DNA of 64,000 bases from Pseudomonadota bacterium (GCA_037200975.1 JBBCGI010000001.1:1798001-1862000), one strand, 5' to 3'; numbered from the stretch's first letter, positions 33,396 to 42,460 are shown. The notes: generated from the letters alone by a model not told the origin. Numbers and translations: made by a program.

Positions 33396-34421
33396 TTATT
33401 GAACGGACAAACCATCGATCCAGCGCGCGATCAACGCCAGCGCTTGCGGGTCGGCGACGGCCGTGCCGAGCGGCGGCATCTGCTGCAGCGGATCGCGGGA
33501 ATTCATGCGCAACGCGAGCACGCTGGCGGCCGCGTGGCCCGGCGCGACGCGTGACGCGCCTGCGGGCGCGCCCGCGGCGCGAAACTGGCTGGGGACGCCG
33601 CCCAGCGAACGCAGCACATCGCCGGCGGCCGCGGGCCGCGCGACGCGCTGCGCCAGGGTCATGTCGAGTACGGCCAGCGGGCCGTCGTCGTTGTGGCAGT
33701 GGCCGCAGTTGCCGTGCAGGTAACCGAGCGCGGCCCGCTCGACGGAGTTGGCCGCGGCGATGCGCGGTGGCTGCGCCAGCAATTCCGGCGGCAGATTCTT
33801 GAGCAGTTGGCGCGCGGTCAGTGAGCGCAGATCGGGCCAGGCTCCCGGCGCATCGGCGTGCGGCGCCAGGGCATCGCGGTCCTTCGACAACTGCAAGGCG
33901 CTGAAACCCAGCACGGGCACGGGCGCGCCTTCATGGCAGGCGCGGCAATCCGCCTCGGCCGGTATCTCGTAGCGGCCGCCCGGCGCCGCCGGCACTGCCA
34001 ACGCGCGAATACCCGCGGCGGGCACGAGCGTCGCTTCGCTGCCCTCCGCATTCCAGACGTAGCTCGCGAAGCTCCACTCGCCGTCAGCCTGGCGCTCGAT
34101 GAAACGCGTCTCGATGCGCCGGCCCTGGCTGAACTCTTTCCACAACTTCGTGCCGCGCGGAAAATCCCACGCGTCCGGCTGCGTGGCGTCGATGCTCGTG
34201 CCGGGCGGCAGCCAGATCCAGCGGCGCTTGACCGCGCCGTCCGACCACAACGGGTACTGCGGCGCGAACGGCAAAACATCATCACGCACGATCGAAGCCG
34301 ATCCGGCGACATACAGGCCCGTATCGGACAGCCGCTGCGGCGGCGCCGCGTTCACGGCCCGCTGCATGCCGGCGCACGCGAGCGCCAGCAACGACAGCCA
34401 TTTGATTCCCTCTCGCAGCAT
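33396..34421 (-). CDS. Dihaem c-type cytochrome-like protein (SO2930-like)
   Basis: A 341-residue exported protein with a signal peptide ending near AVNAAPP. The N-terminal part shows PFAPQYPLWSDGAVKRRW and WDFPRGTKLWKEFS, features of a family of uncharacterised haem-binding proteins. Two haem sites follow: CRACH (about 159) and CGHCH (about 237). The C-terminal QQMPPLGTAVAD supplies a likely methionine ligand. Its operon is NmrA-like gene, this gene, then the monohaem cytochrome. Role is electron transfer, partner unknown. Confidence 0.82.
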   Translation of the reverse strand: MLREGIKWLSLLALACAGMQRAVNAAPPQRLSDTGLYVAGSASIVRDDVLPFAPQYPLWSDGAVKRRWIWLPPGTSIDATQPDAWDFPRGTKLWKEFSQGRRIETRFIERQADGEWSFASYVWNAEGSEATLVPAAGIRALAVPAAPGGRYEIPAEADCRACHEGAPVPVLGFSALQLSKDRDALAPHADAPGAWPDLRSLTARQLLKNLPPELLAQPPRIAAANSVERAALGYLHGNCGHCHNDDGPLAVLDMTLAQRVARPAAAGDVLRSLGGVPSQFRAAGAPAGASRVAPGHAAASVLALRMNSRDPLQQMPPLGTAVADPQALALIARWIDGLSVQ

Positions 34422-34426
34422 GGAGA

Positions 34427-35383
34427 TCAGGCCGCGCGCGCGAGCGGGATCCGCTGCTTGTTAGCCGCCAGCCACGTCGCGAAGTTGGCGATTCCAGGAT
34501 GCAATGCGCGGGCACGCGCGAGATCGCGCCGCGCGCAGTACGCCGCTGCGAAATCACGCTTGAACTGCCACATGTTGCCGAGCTCATCCGCACCGGGAAA
34601 ATCGAAGGCGCGGAATTCCTCCGGCGTAACGGCGTTGTAGTTCACGCGTTCGCCGAGCGCGGCGCTCAAACCGGCCGCGAGCTCGGCCCCAGAGAGATGT
34701 TCGCCCGCGATGCCGATCGATTCGCCGACCAGCGCTTCGCCTTCGAGAAAGATTTCCCGCGCCGCGCTACCGATGTCGGCGGCGCCGATCCACGGAATAC
34801 GCGCGTCGCCGGTCGGAAAGGTCACCGCTAGCGAGCCATTCGCCTGGCGCTGCGGGCCCATGCCGAAGTGAATGAGGTTTTCCCAGTAACAGGACGTGTA
34901 CAGATACGTGACCGGCACGCGCTGCTGCGCGAAGAACCGATGCGCTTCACCCTTCGCATCGAAATGCGGCACATTGAACCGGTCCTGCAGCACCGGCATG
35001 CGGCGGCCATCGGCCGGCAGGAAATCGCGCGTGTCCTCGAGCGTCGACCAGACGGCATGGCGCACGCCGGCCTGCGCGGCCGCCGCGGCGATGTGATGCG
35101 CCTGAGTCAGCTCCTTCGCGGCGGAGAAATGCTCCCAGAAATTCGTGACGAAGAACGCCCCGTACGCACCTTCCAGCGCGCGCAGCACACTGCAGCCGTC
35201 ATCGAGATCCGCCAGCACGACTTCCGCGCCGGCGAAGCGCAGCGCCGTCGCGGCCGCGGAGTCGGGCCGGCGGGTGACCGCGCGCACCGCGAAATGGCGG
35301 TACGGATCCGCCAGCAGCGCCCGCGCCAGTCCCCCACCCTGCACGCCGGTGGCGCCGAAGACCGTGATGATGGGTTTGGACAC
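34427..35383 (-). CDS. NmrA-family NAD(P)-binding protein
   Basis: A 318-residue Rossmann protein of the atypical short-chain type. The nucleotide loop GATGVQGGGLARAL is at the N-terminus, followed by an NmrA-like LADLDDG, GAYGAFFVTNFWEH and HAVWSTLEDTRDF. The usual YxxxK pair is absent, as in NmrA/HSCARG proteins that sense NADPH rather than catalyse. GTG 35383 starts it; the dihaem cytochrome gene follows after five bases. A redox-sensing role beside cytochromes is possible but unproven. Confidence 0.85.
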   Translation of the reverse strand: MSKPIITVFGATGVQGGGLARALLADPYRHFAVRAVTRRPDSAAATALRFAGAEVVLADLDDGCSVLRALEGAYGAFFVTNFWEHFSAAKELTQAHHIAAAAAQAGVRHAVWSTLEDTRDFLPADGRRMPVLQDRFNVPHFDAKGEAHRFFAQQRVPVTYLYTSCYWENLIHFGMGPQRQANGSLAVTFPTGDARIPWIGAADIGSAAREIFLEGEALVGESIGIAGEHLSGAELAAGLSAALGERVNYNAVTPEEFRAFDFPGADELGNMWQFKRDFAAAYCARRDLARARALHPGIANFATWLAANKQRIPLARAA

Positions 35384-35527
35384 TGGAAACTCCGCGGTAA
35401 AAAGCCCGTCAGGGCGGGGAGTTGCAGGTTAGGTAGCTGCGGCGGTCCCGTTTGCTAAGTCGCACTTAGCGATTTCTTAATTTCACGCTAACGTGTGCGG
35501 CGGGATGGGGATCGTTAGAACAAGAAG

Positions 35528-36016
35528 ATGGCGCTTACCCAGGAAATGATCGATCTGCTGGCTGCCGGCGTGGCCCACCAGGTTGGCGGCTGCACGAACT
35601 CGGGCCGGCCGGTGGTCTGCCGCGGCATGGCCGCGCAACACGAAGCGGGAATGCTGGTCGTCATCATTTCCGCGGAATCCGGATTCGAAGTGCTGGACGC
35701 GGTGCGCCAGAACGGGCAGATCGCCGTGAACGTCACGCTGCCCGCGAACTTCCGCTCGATGAGTTTCATCGGCACCGACGCGGTGGTGCGCGGTGGCGGC
35801 GCCGCCTATCGGCCGCTGGTCAGCGCCCGGCACGCCGCGTTTCGCGCGCAGCTCGACGCCTACGGTTTCCCACCCGAGTACACCAACGCCTGGTACACCC
35901 CGCCCGACTCGGATCTCGTCGCCATCCGTTTCACGCCGATGAGCGCGCGCAACCAGACGCCCGGCCCGGGCGCGGGCAATGCGGTCGAGCTCAAACCCGT
36001 GGACCTGGAACGATGA
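35528..36016 (+). CDS. Pyridoxamine 5'-phosphate oxidase-like split-barrel protein
   Basis: A 162-residue protein with the FMN-binding split-barrel fold. The first strands are in TNSGRPVVCRGMAAQHE, with the ISAESGFEVLDAVRQNGQIAV region forming the barrel and dimer interface. True PdxH motifs are missing, so it is probably a flavin- or haem-binding relative. Its stop overlaps the ATG of the next gene (ATGA), and that protein begins with a similar domain, suggesting the two work together. The gap 35384-35527 upstream should hold their promoter. Confidence 0.75.
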   Translation: MALTQEMIDLLAAGVAHQVGGCTNSGRPVVCRGMAAQHEAGMLVVIISAESGFEVLDAVRQNGQIAVNVTLPANFRSMSFIGTDAVVRGGGAAYRPLVSARHAAFRAQLDAYGFPPEYTNAWYTPPDSDLVAIRFTPMSARNQTPGPGAGNAVELKPVDLER

Positions 36017-37383
36017 TGCCGGGCTTTGAAGACGGCCTGACGCTGTTCGGCGTGCGCCGCATGATGGAAGGTGTCGTGCCGCCGGTACTCGCCACCGCCT
36101 CGGCGGCCCGTGTGCCGAACGTGAGTTACCTGTCGCTGGCGGAGTACGTCGACCCGCTGCACGTCGCGCTCTCCTATCAGTTCCTCAACCGCAGCCGCGA
36201 AAACGTGCTGGCCACGCGCCGCGCGTCGTTGACGCTCGACGACCCGTACACCGGCGCGGGCGTCGTGTTGCAGCTCGAGTACGTGCGCACCGAAACCGCG
36301 GGACCCGTGTTCGAGCGCCTGCGCGCCAAACTGATGGGTGTCGCCAGCCACGCCGGCATGGCCGAGGTGTTTCACCTGCGCGGCGCGGACATCTACCGCG
36401 TGCTCGAGATGCGGCGCGTCCCCGGCCGCCGTGAATTTCCTGCCGTGCAGCCGCGCGTCGACCTGGCGGTGAACTCACGGCGGTTGTCCGAACGCATGGC
36501 GAACTGCGCCGAGCTCGGCGAGCTGCTCGACACCTTGTTAGAGGGCCTGGGCGAGCTGCTGCGCATCGACAACGCGATGTTGTGGCTGTTCGAGGGGTCG
36601 CAGCAGGTGCTCACGCTGCTCGCCAGCCGCGGTTACGATTTCGACGGTGCGGGCGCGGAGATCTCGCTCGGCGAAGGCATCGTCGGCACCGCGGTGCGCG
36701 AAGGCGTGCCGATCCGCGTCGGCCACATGATGAACATGGCGACCTACGCCCGCGCGGCGCGTGAGCGCGCCGACGCGCAGGGCATCGCCCCGGCGGCGCG
36801 CGCAGAAATCCGGCTACCCGGGCTCAAGGAGCCTCGCAGCCAGATCGCCGTGCCGTTGCGCGCCCGCGGCCGCGTGCTCGGCGCGCTGCTGGCCGAGAGC
36901 GGGCACGACCAGTTCTTCGGCTATGACGATGAAGACGCGTTGATGATGTTGTGCGGACAATTCGCGGTGGCGATGAGCCTGCTGCAGCCGCAGGACCAGG
37001 AGCCGGCTCCGGCGGCCGCCCCAGTCGCGCCCGCCGCGCCCGCGGTAGATAGCGCGCCGGCACTGCGGCTGCGACGTTTCGGCCGCGACAACAGCGTATT
37101 CCTCGATGATGTGTACCTGATCCGCGGTGTGGCCGGCGCCATCCTGTGGAAACTCGTGGCCGAATTCCTGCGCAGCGGCCGCCGCGAATTTTCCAATCGC
37201 GAATTGCGGCTCGCACCGGAGCTGCGGCTGCCGGACGTGCAGGACAACCTCGAAGTGCGGCTGCTGCTGTTGCAACGCCGTCTCGCCGAACAGAACGCGG
37301 CGATCCGGCTCGAGAAGGCCGGACGCGGCCGGCTGTTGCTGGCCGTGAGCCGCCCGATCGTCCTGGAACAAGACGCCTGCTGA
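36013..37383 (+). CDS. Split-barrel / GAF / winged-helix-like sensor protein
   Basis: A 456-residue cytoplasmic protein with three parts: a pyridoxamine-oxidase-like split barrel (about 10-135), a GAF domain (about 160-322, with EGIVGTAVREG and IAVPLRARGRVLGALLAES), a Pro/Ala-rich linker (325-350) and a C-terminal domain (352-447) with LRLRRFGRDNSVF and SGRREFSNRELRL that looks like a winged helix. No enzyme output domain is present. This suggests a flavin, redox or small-molecule sensor that may bind DNA or protein. Translation is coupled to the preceding split-barrel gene. I do not recognise a characterised homologue. Confidence 0.78.
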   Translation: MMPGFEDGLTLFGVRRMMEGVVPPVLATASAARVPNVSYLSLAEYVDPLHVALSYQFLNRSRENVLATRRASLTLDDPYTGAGVVLQLEYVRTETAGPVFERLRAKLMGVASHAGMAEVFHLRGADIYRVLEMRRVPGRREFPAVQPRVDLAVNSRRLSERMANCAELGELLDTLLEGLGELLRIDNAMLWLFEGSQQVLTLLASRGYDFDGAGAEISLGEGIVGTAVREGVPIRVGHMMNMATYARAARERADAQGIAPAARAEIRLPGLKEPRSQIAVPLRARGRVLGALLAESGHDQFFGYDDEDALMMLCGQFAVAMSLLQPQDQEPAPAAAPVAPAAPAVDSAPALRLRRFGRDNSVFLDDVYLIRGVAGAILWKLVAEFLRSGRREFSNRELRLAPELRLPDVQDNLEVRLLLLQRRLAEQNAAIRLEKAGRGRLLLAVSRPIVLEQDAC

Positions 37384-37398
37384 ATCCGCCTGGACCCG

Positions 37399-37426
37399 GT
37401 CTCGCCGCCTGTCGGCGGCGCGAGAC
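37399..37426. terminator. Imperfect hairpin after the GAF gene
   Basis: GTCTCGCCGCC pairs with GGCGGCG-(CG bulge)-AGAC around a four-base loop, 16 bases after the GAF-gene stop. It lacks a T run. Terminator-like only. Confidence 0.4.
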
Positions 37427-37501
37427 ATTCAGCTGTCGCGAACGGTGAGTTATAAATGCCGCCGCCATGCCGGCATGAACTCATCGAGGGAGCAGACCAG
37501 G

Positions 37502-38299
37502 ATGTCGACTAACAAGATTCCAGGGATGGTGTTGTTGCTCGTCTGCGCAGCCGGCGCGCACGCCGATGTCACGATCACGACGATCACGGCCGGCAAGGCT
37601 TCGTTCATCGACGTCGGTGGCGAGGGCACGAACCAGATCAAGGGCAAACGCCAGCGTTCCGACCAGACGATCCTGGGCAGGGCGCGGACGCTGATCATCG
37701 ACATCGACAATCTGCGTTTCGTCGATGTGGACGCGAACAAGAAGTCCGCGACGGTCACTCCGCTCGCGTCGATCACCCGCGAGCTTGCGAAAGTCGGTGT
37801 CGGTTCCCTGCAGGCCACGCTGACGAAGACGGCGCAAACCAGGTCGGTCGCGGGGTATCCCTGCACCGTGCACGACGTCAAGGTGACCCTGCCGTTCAGC
37901 CCGACGGGCAAGATGGGCGAAGGCATGGATCTCGACATGGTGATGTCGGGCACCGTCTGTCTCGGCACCACGGTGCCGGGTATCGCGGACTACCAGGCTT
38001 TTTACAAAGCCGCGGCGGACTCGGGCTTCATCTTCGGCGACCCGCGCACTGCCAAGTCTCCGGCCACTGCGGCGCAAGCCAAGGCTTACGCCGCGCTAAC
38101 AAGAAAGATGGCCGAAGCGGGCATGGCACTCGAGAGTCATATCACCGTGTCCGCCTCGGGCGATGGGCCGCTCGCCGGAATGATGGCGAAAGCGGTCGCC
38201 AGCGATATCCGCACGACCGTTACCAAGATTGTGGCCGCGGAATTGCCCGCCGATGCGTTCGACATCCCGGCGGGCTTCCAGGTGAAAACGAAGAAGTAG
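37502..38299 (+). CDS. Secreted protein of unknown function
   Basis: A 265-residue exported protein; the signal peptide ends AAGAHA, giving a mature start at DVTITTITAGKASFIDVGGEG. The middle has two cysteines likely paired (AGYPCTVHDVKVTLPF and SGTVCLGTTVPG), in a pattern found in uncharacterised periplasmic proteins that report on bound small molecules. ATG 37502 is chosen from the signal peptide; an upstream frame adds about 19 residues without support. No neighbour suggests a function. Confidence 0.65.
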   Translation: MSTNKIPGMVLLLVCAAGAHADVTITTITAGKASFIDVGGEGTNQIKGKRQRSDQTILGRARTLIIDIDNLRFVDVDANKKSATVTPLASITRELAKVGVGSLQATLTKTAQTRSVAGYPCTVHDVKVTLPFSPTGKMGEGMDLDMVMSGTVCLGTTVPGIADYQAFYKAAADSGFIFGDPRTAKSPATAAQAKAYAALTRKMAEAGMALESHITVSASGDGPLAGMMAKAVASDIRTTVTKIVAAELPADAFDIPAGFQVKTKK

Positions 38300-38320
38300 A
38301 TTCGTGAGGCGCGCAGTCCG

Positions 38321-40663
38321 TTACATGCCGCGCGCGCTTTGGGCGCGTCGCACGAGCTGCACGAATTCGTTGCGATAACCGAACGGATCGTCGCCGCGCG
38401 CCGCCAAGCCCTGCTTGATCACGTCGTCGTAGCTCAGCGTGCCGGTGTACTGGCCGCCGCGCAGCAACTGCGCGAACCCCGCCACGGCGGTCGAGAACGC
38501 CACGTCGCGCGCGATCGACGCGCCGGCACCGTCGGCGCCGATGCGGATCGGCTGCTCGATGAGCTGCGACGTGCTGCTCTCCGGTAGTTTGTAGCGGATC
38601 TTGAGGAAGCCGTATTCGCCGGCATTGCCGGCGGCGGCGGCCGGCGTATCCGGCTTCTTCGCATAACGATCCGGCTCGACCATACGTGCGTCGACACCCA
38701 CCGGCGTGATCTCGTAGATGGCGGTGACACTGTGGCCCGAGCCCACATCGCCCGCATCCACGGCGTCGTTGTTGAAATCCTCGCGCTTGAGTGCGCGCGT
38801 TTCATATCCCACGAGCCGGTATTCCGCGACCGTCGCCGGATTGAATTCCACCTGCAGCTTCACGTCCTTCGCGATGGTGAACAATGAAGCGCCCGCTTCC
38901 TGCACCAGCACTTTCTGCGCCTCGCTCAGCGTGTCGATGTACGCGGCGACGCCGTTGCCGTTCTGAGCCAGCGCCTGCGCGAGCTCGTCGCGATAGTTGC
39001 CCTGCCCGAAGCCGAGCACCGAGAGGAAGATGCCCTTCTCGCGTTTGCGCTCGACGAAGCCCTTGAGCTCGTTCGTGTTGTCGATGCCGACGTTGAAGTC
39101 GCCGTCGGTGCACAGCAGGATGCGGTTCACGCCTTCCTTGCGGAAGGAGCGCTCCGCGAGTTGATAGGCGAGCTCGATGCCTTCGGCGCCGGCGGTCGAA
39201 CCGCCCGATTCCAGGCTGGCGAGCGCGGCCAGGATTTTTTCCTTTTCACCCACCTGTGTCGGCGGCAACACCATGCCGGCGGCCCCCGCGTACACCACGA
39301 TCGCAACCGTGTCGGTCGGCTTGAGCGCGTTGACCATCAGCCGCATGGATTCCTTCACCAGCGGCAGTTTGTCGGGCGATGACATGGAGCCACTCACGTC
39401 GAGCAGCATCACGAGATTCGCATCCGGACGCTGGCGCGCGTCGAGCTCGTACCCCTTGATGCCGATGTGCACGAGCTTGCGGCCCTTGCCCCACGGGGAG
39501 TCGCCGACCACGACGGTCGGACGGAATGGGCGTTCGCGCGAATCGGCCGCGGGCCATGAGTAATCGAAGTAGTTGATCATCTCCTCGGCGCGCACCGCAT
39601 CCTTCTGCGGCAGGATTCCCGCGTTCAACTGCCGGCGAATGAAGCTGTACGACGATGTGTCCACGTCCGCAGAAAACGTGGAGACCGGATCGTCGGCGAC
39701 CTGCTTCACTGCGTTCGAATCGAAATGTTCGAACTTGTCGCGGCCTTCGGGCGGCGGCGGCAGCAGCGCGGGTTCTTTGGCCGGGAGATGGGCAAACAGG
39801 CCGGCGACGCCCTGCCCGCTGTTAGGCCTTGGCGCCGCCACACCCTTGTGTGGCGCAGCCGTCCTGCCGCCCGCACGCCGGCCGGTCGTGACGACTTCCT
39901 GCAACTCGTCACCGGCTGGGTCGGTAACGGCCTGATTCGCGACCGGAGCTTCCGGCGGCGGCGTCTGGCTGACCGACACACCGGGGATGCGTTGAAGTGC
40001 GTCGCTGAGATTGGCATCGGGAAGCACGCCGATGTCCGCCGCTGGAACCGCGTCGGCTTCCTTGCGCAGTTTCGCCTGCGCACGCTCATCTTTGGCCGCC
40101 GCTTCGAGCGTGGCGCGGGTCGCTTCCGGCCCGATGACGCCGGCCACCTTTTCCTCTTCCGCTTTCTTCAGCTCGATCTGTGCTCGAACACGCCCATCGT
40201 CGCGCCGTTGCATCGGCTGCACGGCAGCCGCTGTTTCGTCCATTGTCGACGCGGCGGCGGCAGCGGGCTCGGACGCCGGCACTTCCGGACGCGCGGGCTC
40301 CGGGATCGTAAACGCGGCCGGCTCCTTCTCGAGCAGGCGCGCAGAGTTGCCGTCCTTGATCATCGGCCACACGACCGCGAAACCGACGACGGCGAGACAG
40401 ACACTCGCAGCGCCGGCAAACATTTTCGACCTAGCATTCCAGCCCATGACATCGCTCCCGTGTGACTTGCGTTCACGGGATAGACGCAGCGCGTCTGACA
40501 AACCTTGGAAGAAACCGGCTTTCGGCTGCGCCGGCGTGGCCTGTTCGCCGTTGACGCGCGCGAATTCCGCCAGCGCCGCGCGTTTGGCGAGCAGGCGCGC
40601 CTGCGGATCCGGCGGCGGGGCGGCGGTTTCCTTCAGGAGGTTTTCGTATGAGTTGGGTTTCAT
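38321..40663 (-). CDS. Membrane VWA protein with TonB-plug-like insert
   Basis: A 780-residue protein. A cytoplasmic N-terminus (1-80) is followed by one membrane segment (about 82-100), a charged linker, a segment at 209-231 reading IGVLPDANLSDALQRIPGVS, and a TonB-box-like EVVTTGRR near 256-263. A YfbK-type VWA N-terminal region (about 305-400) precedes a VWA domain with an intact MIDAS (DVSGSMSS, near 415-425), and a YfbK C-terminal region ends the protein. The insert matches the plug of TonB-dependent receptors, very unusual in a VWA protein. It lies nine bases after an ECF sigma gene, so the cytoplasmic N-terminus may hold the sigma factor at the membrane; that is inference. Confidence 0.88.
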   Translation of the reverse strand: MKPNSYENLLKETAAPPPDPQARLLAKRAALAEFARVNGEQATPAQPKAGFFQGLSDALRLSRERKSHGSDVMGWNARSKMFAGAASVCLAVVGFAVVWPMIKDGNSARLLEKEPAAFTIPEPARPEVPASEPAAAAASTMDETAAAVQPMQRRDDGRVRAQIELKKAEEEKVAGVIGPEATRATLEAAAKDERAQAKLRKEADAVPAADIGVLPDANLSDALQRIPGVSVSQTPPPEAPVANQAVTDPAGDELQEVVTTGRRAGGRTAAPHKGVAAPRPNSGQGVAGLFAHLPAKEPALLPPPPEGRDKFEHFDSNAVKQVADDPVSTFSADVDTSSYSFIRRQLNAGILPQKDAVRAEEMINYFDYSWPAADSRERPFRPTVVVGDSPWGKGRKLVHIGIKGYELDARQRPDANLVMLLDVSGSMSSPDKLPLVKESMRLMVNALKPTDTVAIVVYAGAAGMVLPPTQVGEKEKILAALASLESGGSTAGAEGIELAYQLAERSFRKEGVNRILLCTDGDFNVGIDNTNELKGFVERKREKGIFLSVLGFGQGNYRDELAQALAQNGNGVAAYIDTLSEAQKVLVQEAGASLFTIAKDVKLQVEFNPATVAEYRLVGYETRALKREDFNNDAVDAGDVGSGHSVTAIYEITPVGVDARMVEPDRYAKKPDTPAAAAGNAGEYGFLKIRYKLPESSTSQLIEQPIRIGADGAGASIARDVAFSTAVAGFAQLLRGGQYTGTLSYDDVIKQGLAARGDDPFGYRNEFVQLVRRAQSARGM

Positions 40664-40672
40664 GGGCTGCCG

Positions 40673-41203
40673 CTATCTATTGCTGCCTTGGCGCGCTTCA
40701 CTCTTGCTCATATGTTTGCGGATCGTGTGAAGCCGCCAGGAAATCGTGGATTCCGAAACTCCGAGCACGACGCCCGCTTCCGCGTGGCTCATGCCCTCCG
40801 CGTGCACCAGCAACGCGGTTTCCTTCATGCCTTCGCCGAGCTCTCCCAGCTGCTCGAGCAACTGCGTGAGATAGATGCGGTCTTCAGCCGGCGAGAGCTC
40901 ACCCGCGTGTTCGACCTCGGGCATCTCGTCGTGAGCGTGACGCGCCTGGCTGCGTTGCCAGTCCTGCGCGCAGCTGATCACGAGGCGGTACAGCCAGCTC
41001 GTGAACGCCGACTGGAACCGGAACTGCCGGAGACTCGACGCCAGCTTGATGCAGGCAAGCTGCGCGATGTCCTCGGCGTTGGCCTTGTGGCCGCACCACT
41101 TCCAGGCGAACCGGTAGATGGTGTCGTAGTGCAAATCCAATAGCTCGGCGAAGGAATTCGCATCCCCGCCCTGAGCCTTTCGGATTAGCGCCTGGTCATC
41201 CAT
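40673..41203 (-). CDS. ECF-type RNA polymerase sigma factor
   Basis: A 176-residue sigma-70 factor with region 2 (about 20-85, YDTIYRFAWKWCGHKANAEDIAQ) and region 4 (about 120-170, GMSHAEAGVVLGVSESTISWRL helix-turn-helix). There is no region 3, as usual for ECF factors. The cysteines in region 2 are unremarkable. A possible ECF-like promoter (GGAA, 14 bases, CGTCTAA) lies upstream on the same strand, but the spacing is a few bases short of the usual. It is followed directly by the VWA membrane gene, the place where an anti-sigma factor is commonly encoded. Confidence 0.88.
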   Translation of the reverse strand: MDDQALIRKAQGGDANSFAELLDLHYDTIYRFAWKWCGHKANAEDIAQLACIKLASSLRQFRFQSAFTSWLYRLVISCAQDWQRSQARHAHDEMPEVEHAGELSPAEDRIYLTQLLEQLGELGEGMKETALLVHAEGMSHAEAGVVLGVSESTISWRLHTIRKHMSKSEARQGSNR

Positions 41204-41269
41204 CCGGTGTCATTTTTCTGGAAGTCATCCATTAGACGCGGGCCCATCACGCTTCCTTGGGCGGCCCTG

Positions 41270-42277
41270 CTAAGTCGATGAAAAAGCTTGATTTATGGCG
41301 GTCTTCGAAGCCGCGCCCGGGATCTCGCGCACCAGGCGCGGCACGAGGTATCCGGACAGCCGCGCACTGAGCTGTTCGATGAGGCGCTGCGCGGCGGATT
41401 CCTTCACTTCGAAATGGGCCGTCCCACGCACGCGATCCGGCAGATGCAGGTAGTAAGGCAAGACACCCGCGTTCATCAGTTCACACGACAGCTTCTGCAA
41501 TGTATCCGCATCGTCGTTCACCCCGCGCAGCAACACGGATTGATTGAGTAAAGTCGCGCCCGCGCCGCGCAAGCCCGTGCAGGCGGCACGCACCTCGGCA
41601 TCGATCTCGTTCGCATGATTAACGTGCAGAACCATGATCACGGGTTTCTTCACACCGCGCAGCCAGTCCAACACCCCGGCATCGACGCGCGATGGCAGCA
41701 CGACCGGCTGACGCGTGTGAACGCGAATGCGGCGCACATGGGAAATCGCGTCGATCGCATCGGTCAGCGACTTCAACCGCGCATCGGCGAGCGACAGCGG
41801 ATCGCCACCGCTCAGGATCACTTCTTCAATGGAAACATCCGCGGCAATGGCGCGCAGCGCAGCGCTCCAACGGCCGGCACCGTCCTCCTCCACTTGCGCC
41901 GAATACGGAAATTCGCGCCGAAAGCAGTAACGGCAGTGAATGGCACAGGCCGCGGTCGTGATCAACAACGCGCGCCCTGCATATTTCTGCAGCAGATTCG
42001 GCGCACGCGTCGCCTCGTGCTCGTGCAGCGGATCGGATTCGTATCCCGGCACCGCCAGCAACTCGTCCGCGAGCGGCAGGACCTGCCGCAACAACGGGTC
42101 GTGCCGGTCGCCGTGCCGCATGCGCGACAGGTAACTGCGCGTCACGCGCAGCGCGAATGTCTGCGAGGCGGCGCGCGCGGGCTCGAGCAGATCCGCGTCA
42201 AGCCCCAGCTCGGCGAGCAGGTCGGCGGGATTGGTTATGGCGCGGGAAAGCTCCCGTTGCCAGGAAACGTGGTTCAT
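41270..42277 (-). CDS. epmB: EF-P beta-lysylation protein EpmB (lysine 2,3-aminomutase)
   Basis: Radical-SAM/PLP enzyme of 335 residues that makes (R)-beta-lysine for elongation factor P modification. The cluster motif CAIHCRYCF (three cysteines) and the following RREFPYS are characteristic, as are VILSGGDPLSLAD and PYYLHLPDRVRGTAHFEV. ATG 42277 begins MNHVSWQREL, the usual start; the open frame upstream belongs to other sequence. Its partners epmA and efp are not in the window. It ends 66 bases before the sigma gene. Confidence 0.9.
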   Translation of the reverse strand: MNHVSWQRELSRAITNPADLLAELGLDADLLEPARAASQTFALRVTRSYLSRMRHGDRHDPLLRQVLPLADELLAVPGYESDPLHEHEATRAPNLLQKYAGRALLITTAACAIHCRYCFRREFPYSAQVEEDGAGRWSAALRAIAADVSIEEVILSGGDPLSLADARLKSLTDAIDAISHVRRIRVHTRQPVVLPSRVDAGVLDWLRGVKKPVIMVLHVNHANEIDAEVRAACTGLRGAGATLLNQSVLLRGVNDDADTLQKLSCELMNAGVLPYYLHLPDRVRGTAHFEVKESAAQRLIEQLSARLSGYLVPRLVREIPGAASKTAINQAFSST

Positions 42278-42398
42278 GAATGCGATGGGCCTGTTTGGCG
42301 AGCTGCGTGATGCGGATGTTGCGGAACCAGTCTTCCTGGCTTTCCGCCTGCAGCGCGATGTGCCCATAGGATAGTTGCAAAGGCGCACCCGCCGCCAT
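42250..42398 (-). pseudogene. Remnant of a DUF1080-type domain C-terminus
   Basis: On the minus strand, in the frame starting at 42398, the translation reads GHIALQAESQEDWFRNIRIT, the typical C-terminal strands of DUF1080 (3-keto-disaccharide hydrolase-like) proteins: the I-x-L-Q run followed by FRNIRI. Nothing upstream extends the domain and it overlaps the epmB start, so it is a degraded fragment, not a gene. It suggests a deleted carbohydrate gene at this junction. Confidence 0.5.
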
Positions 42399-42460
42399 CC
42401 GGGGCTACTATTTACCGCGGCCCCGCTTTCGTCGCACTGAGATCAGGATCTAGCAGCAGC

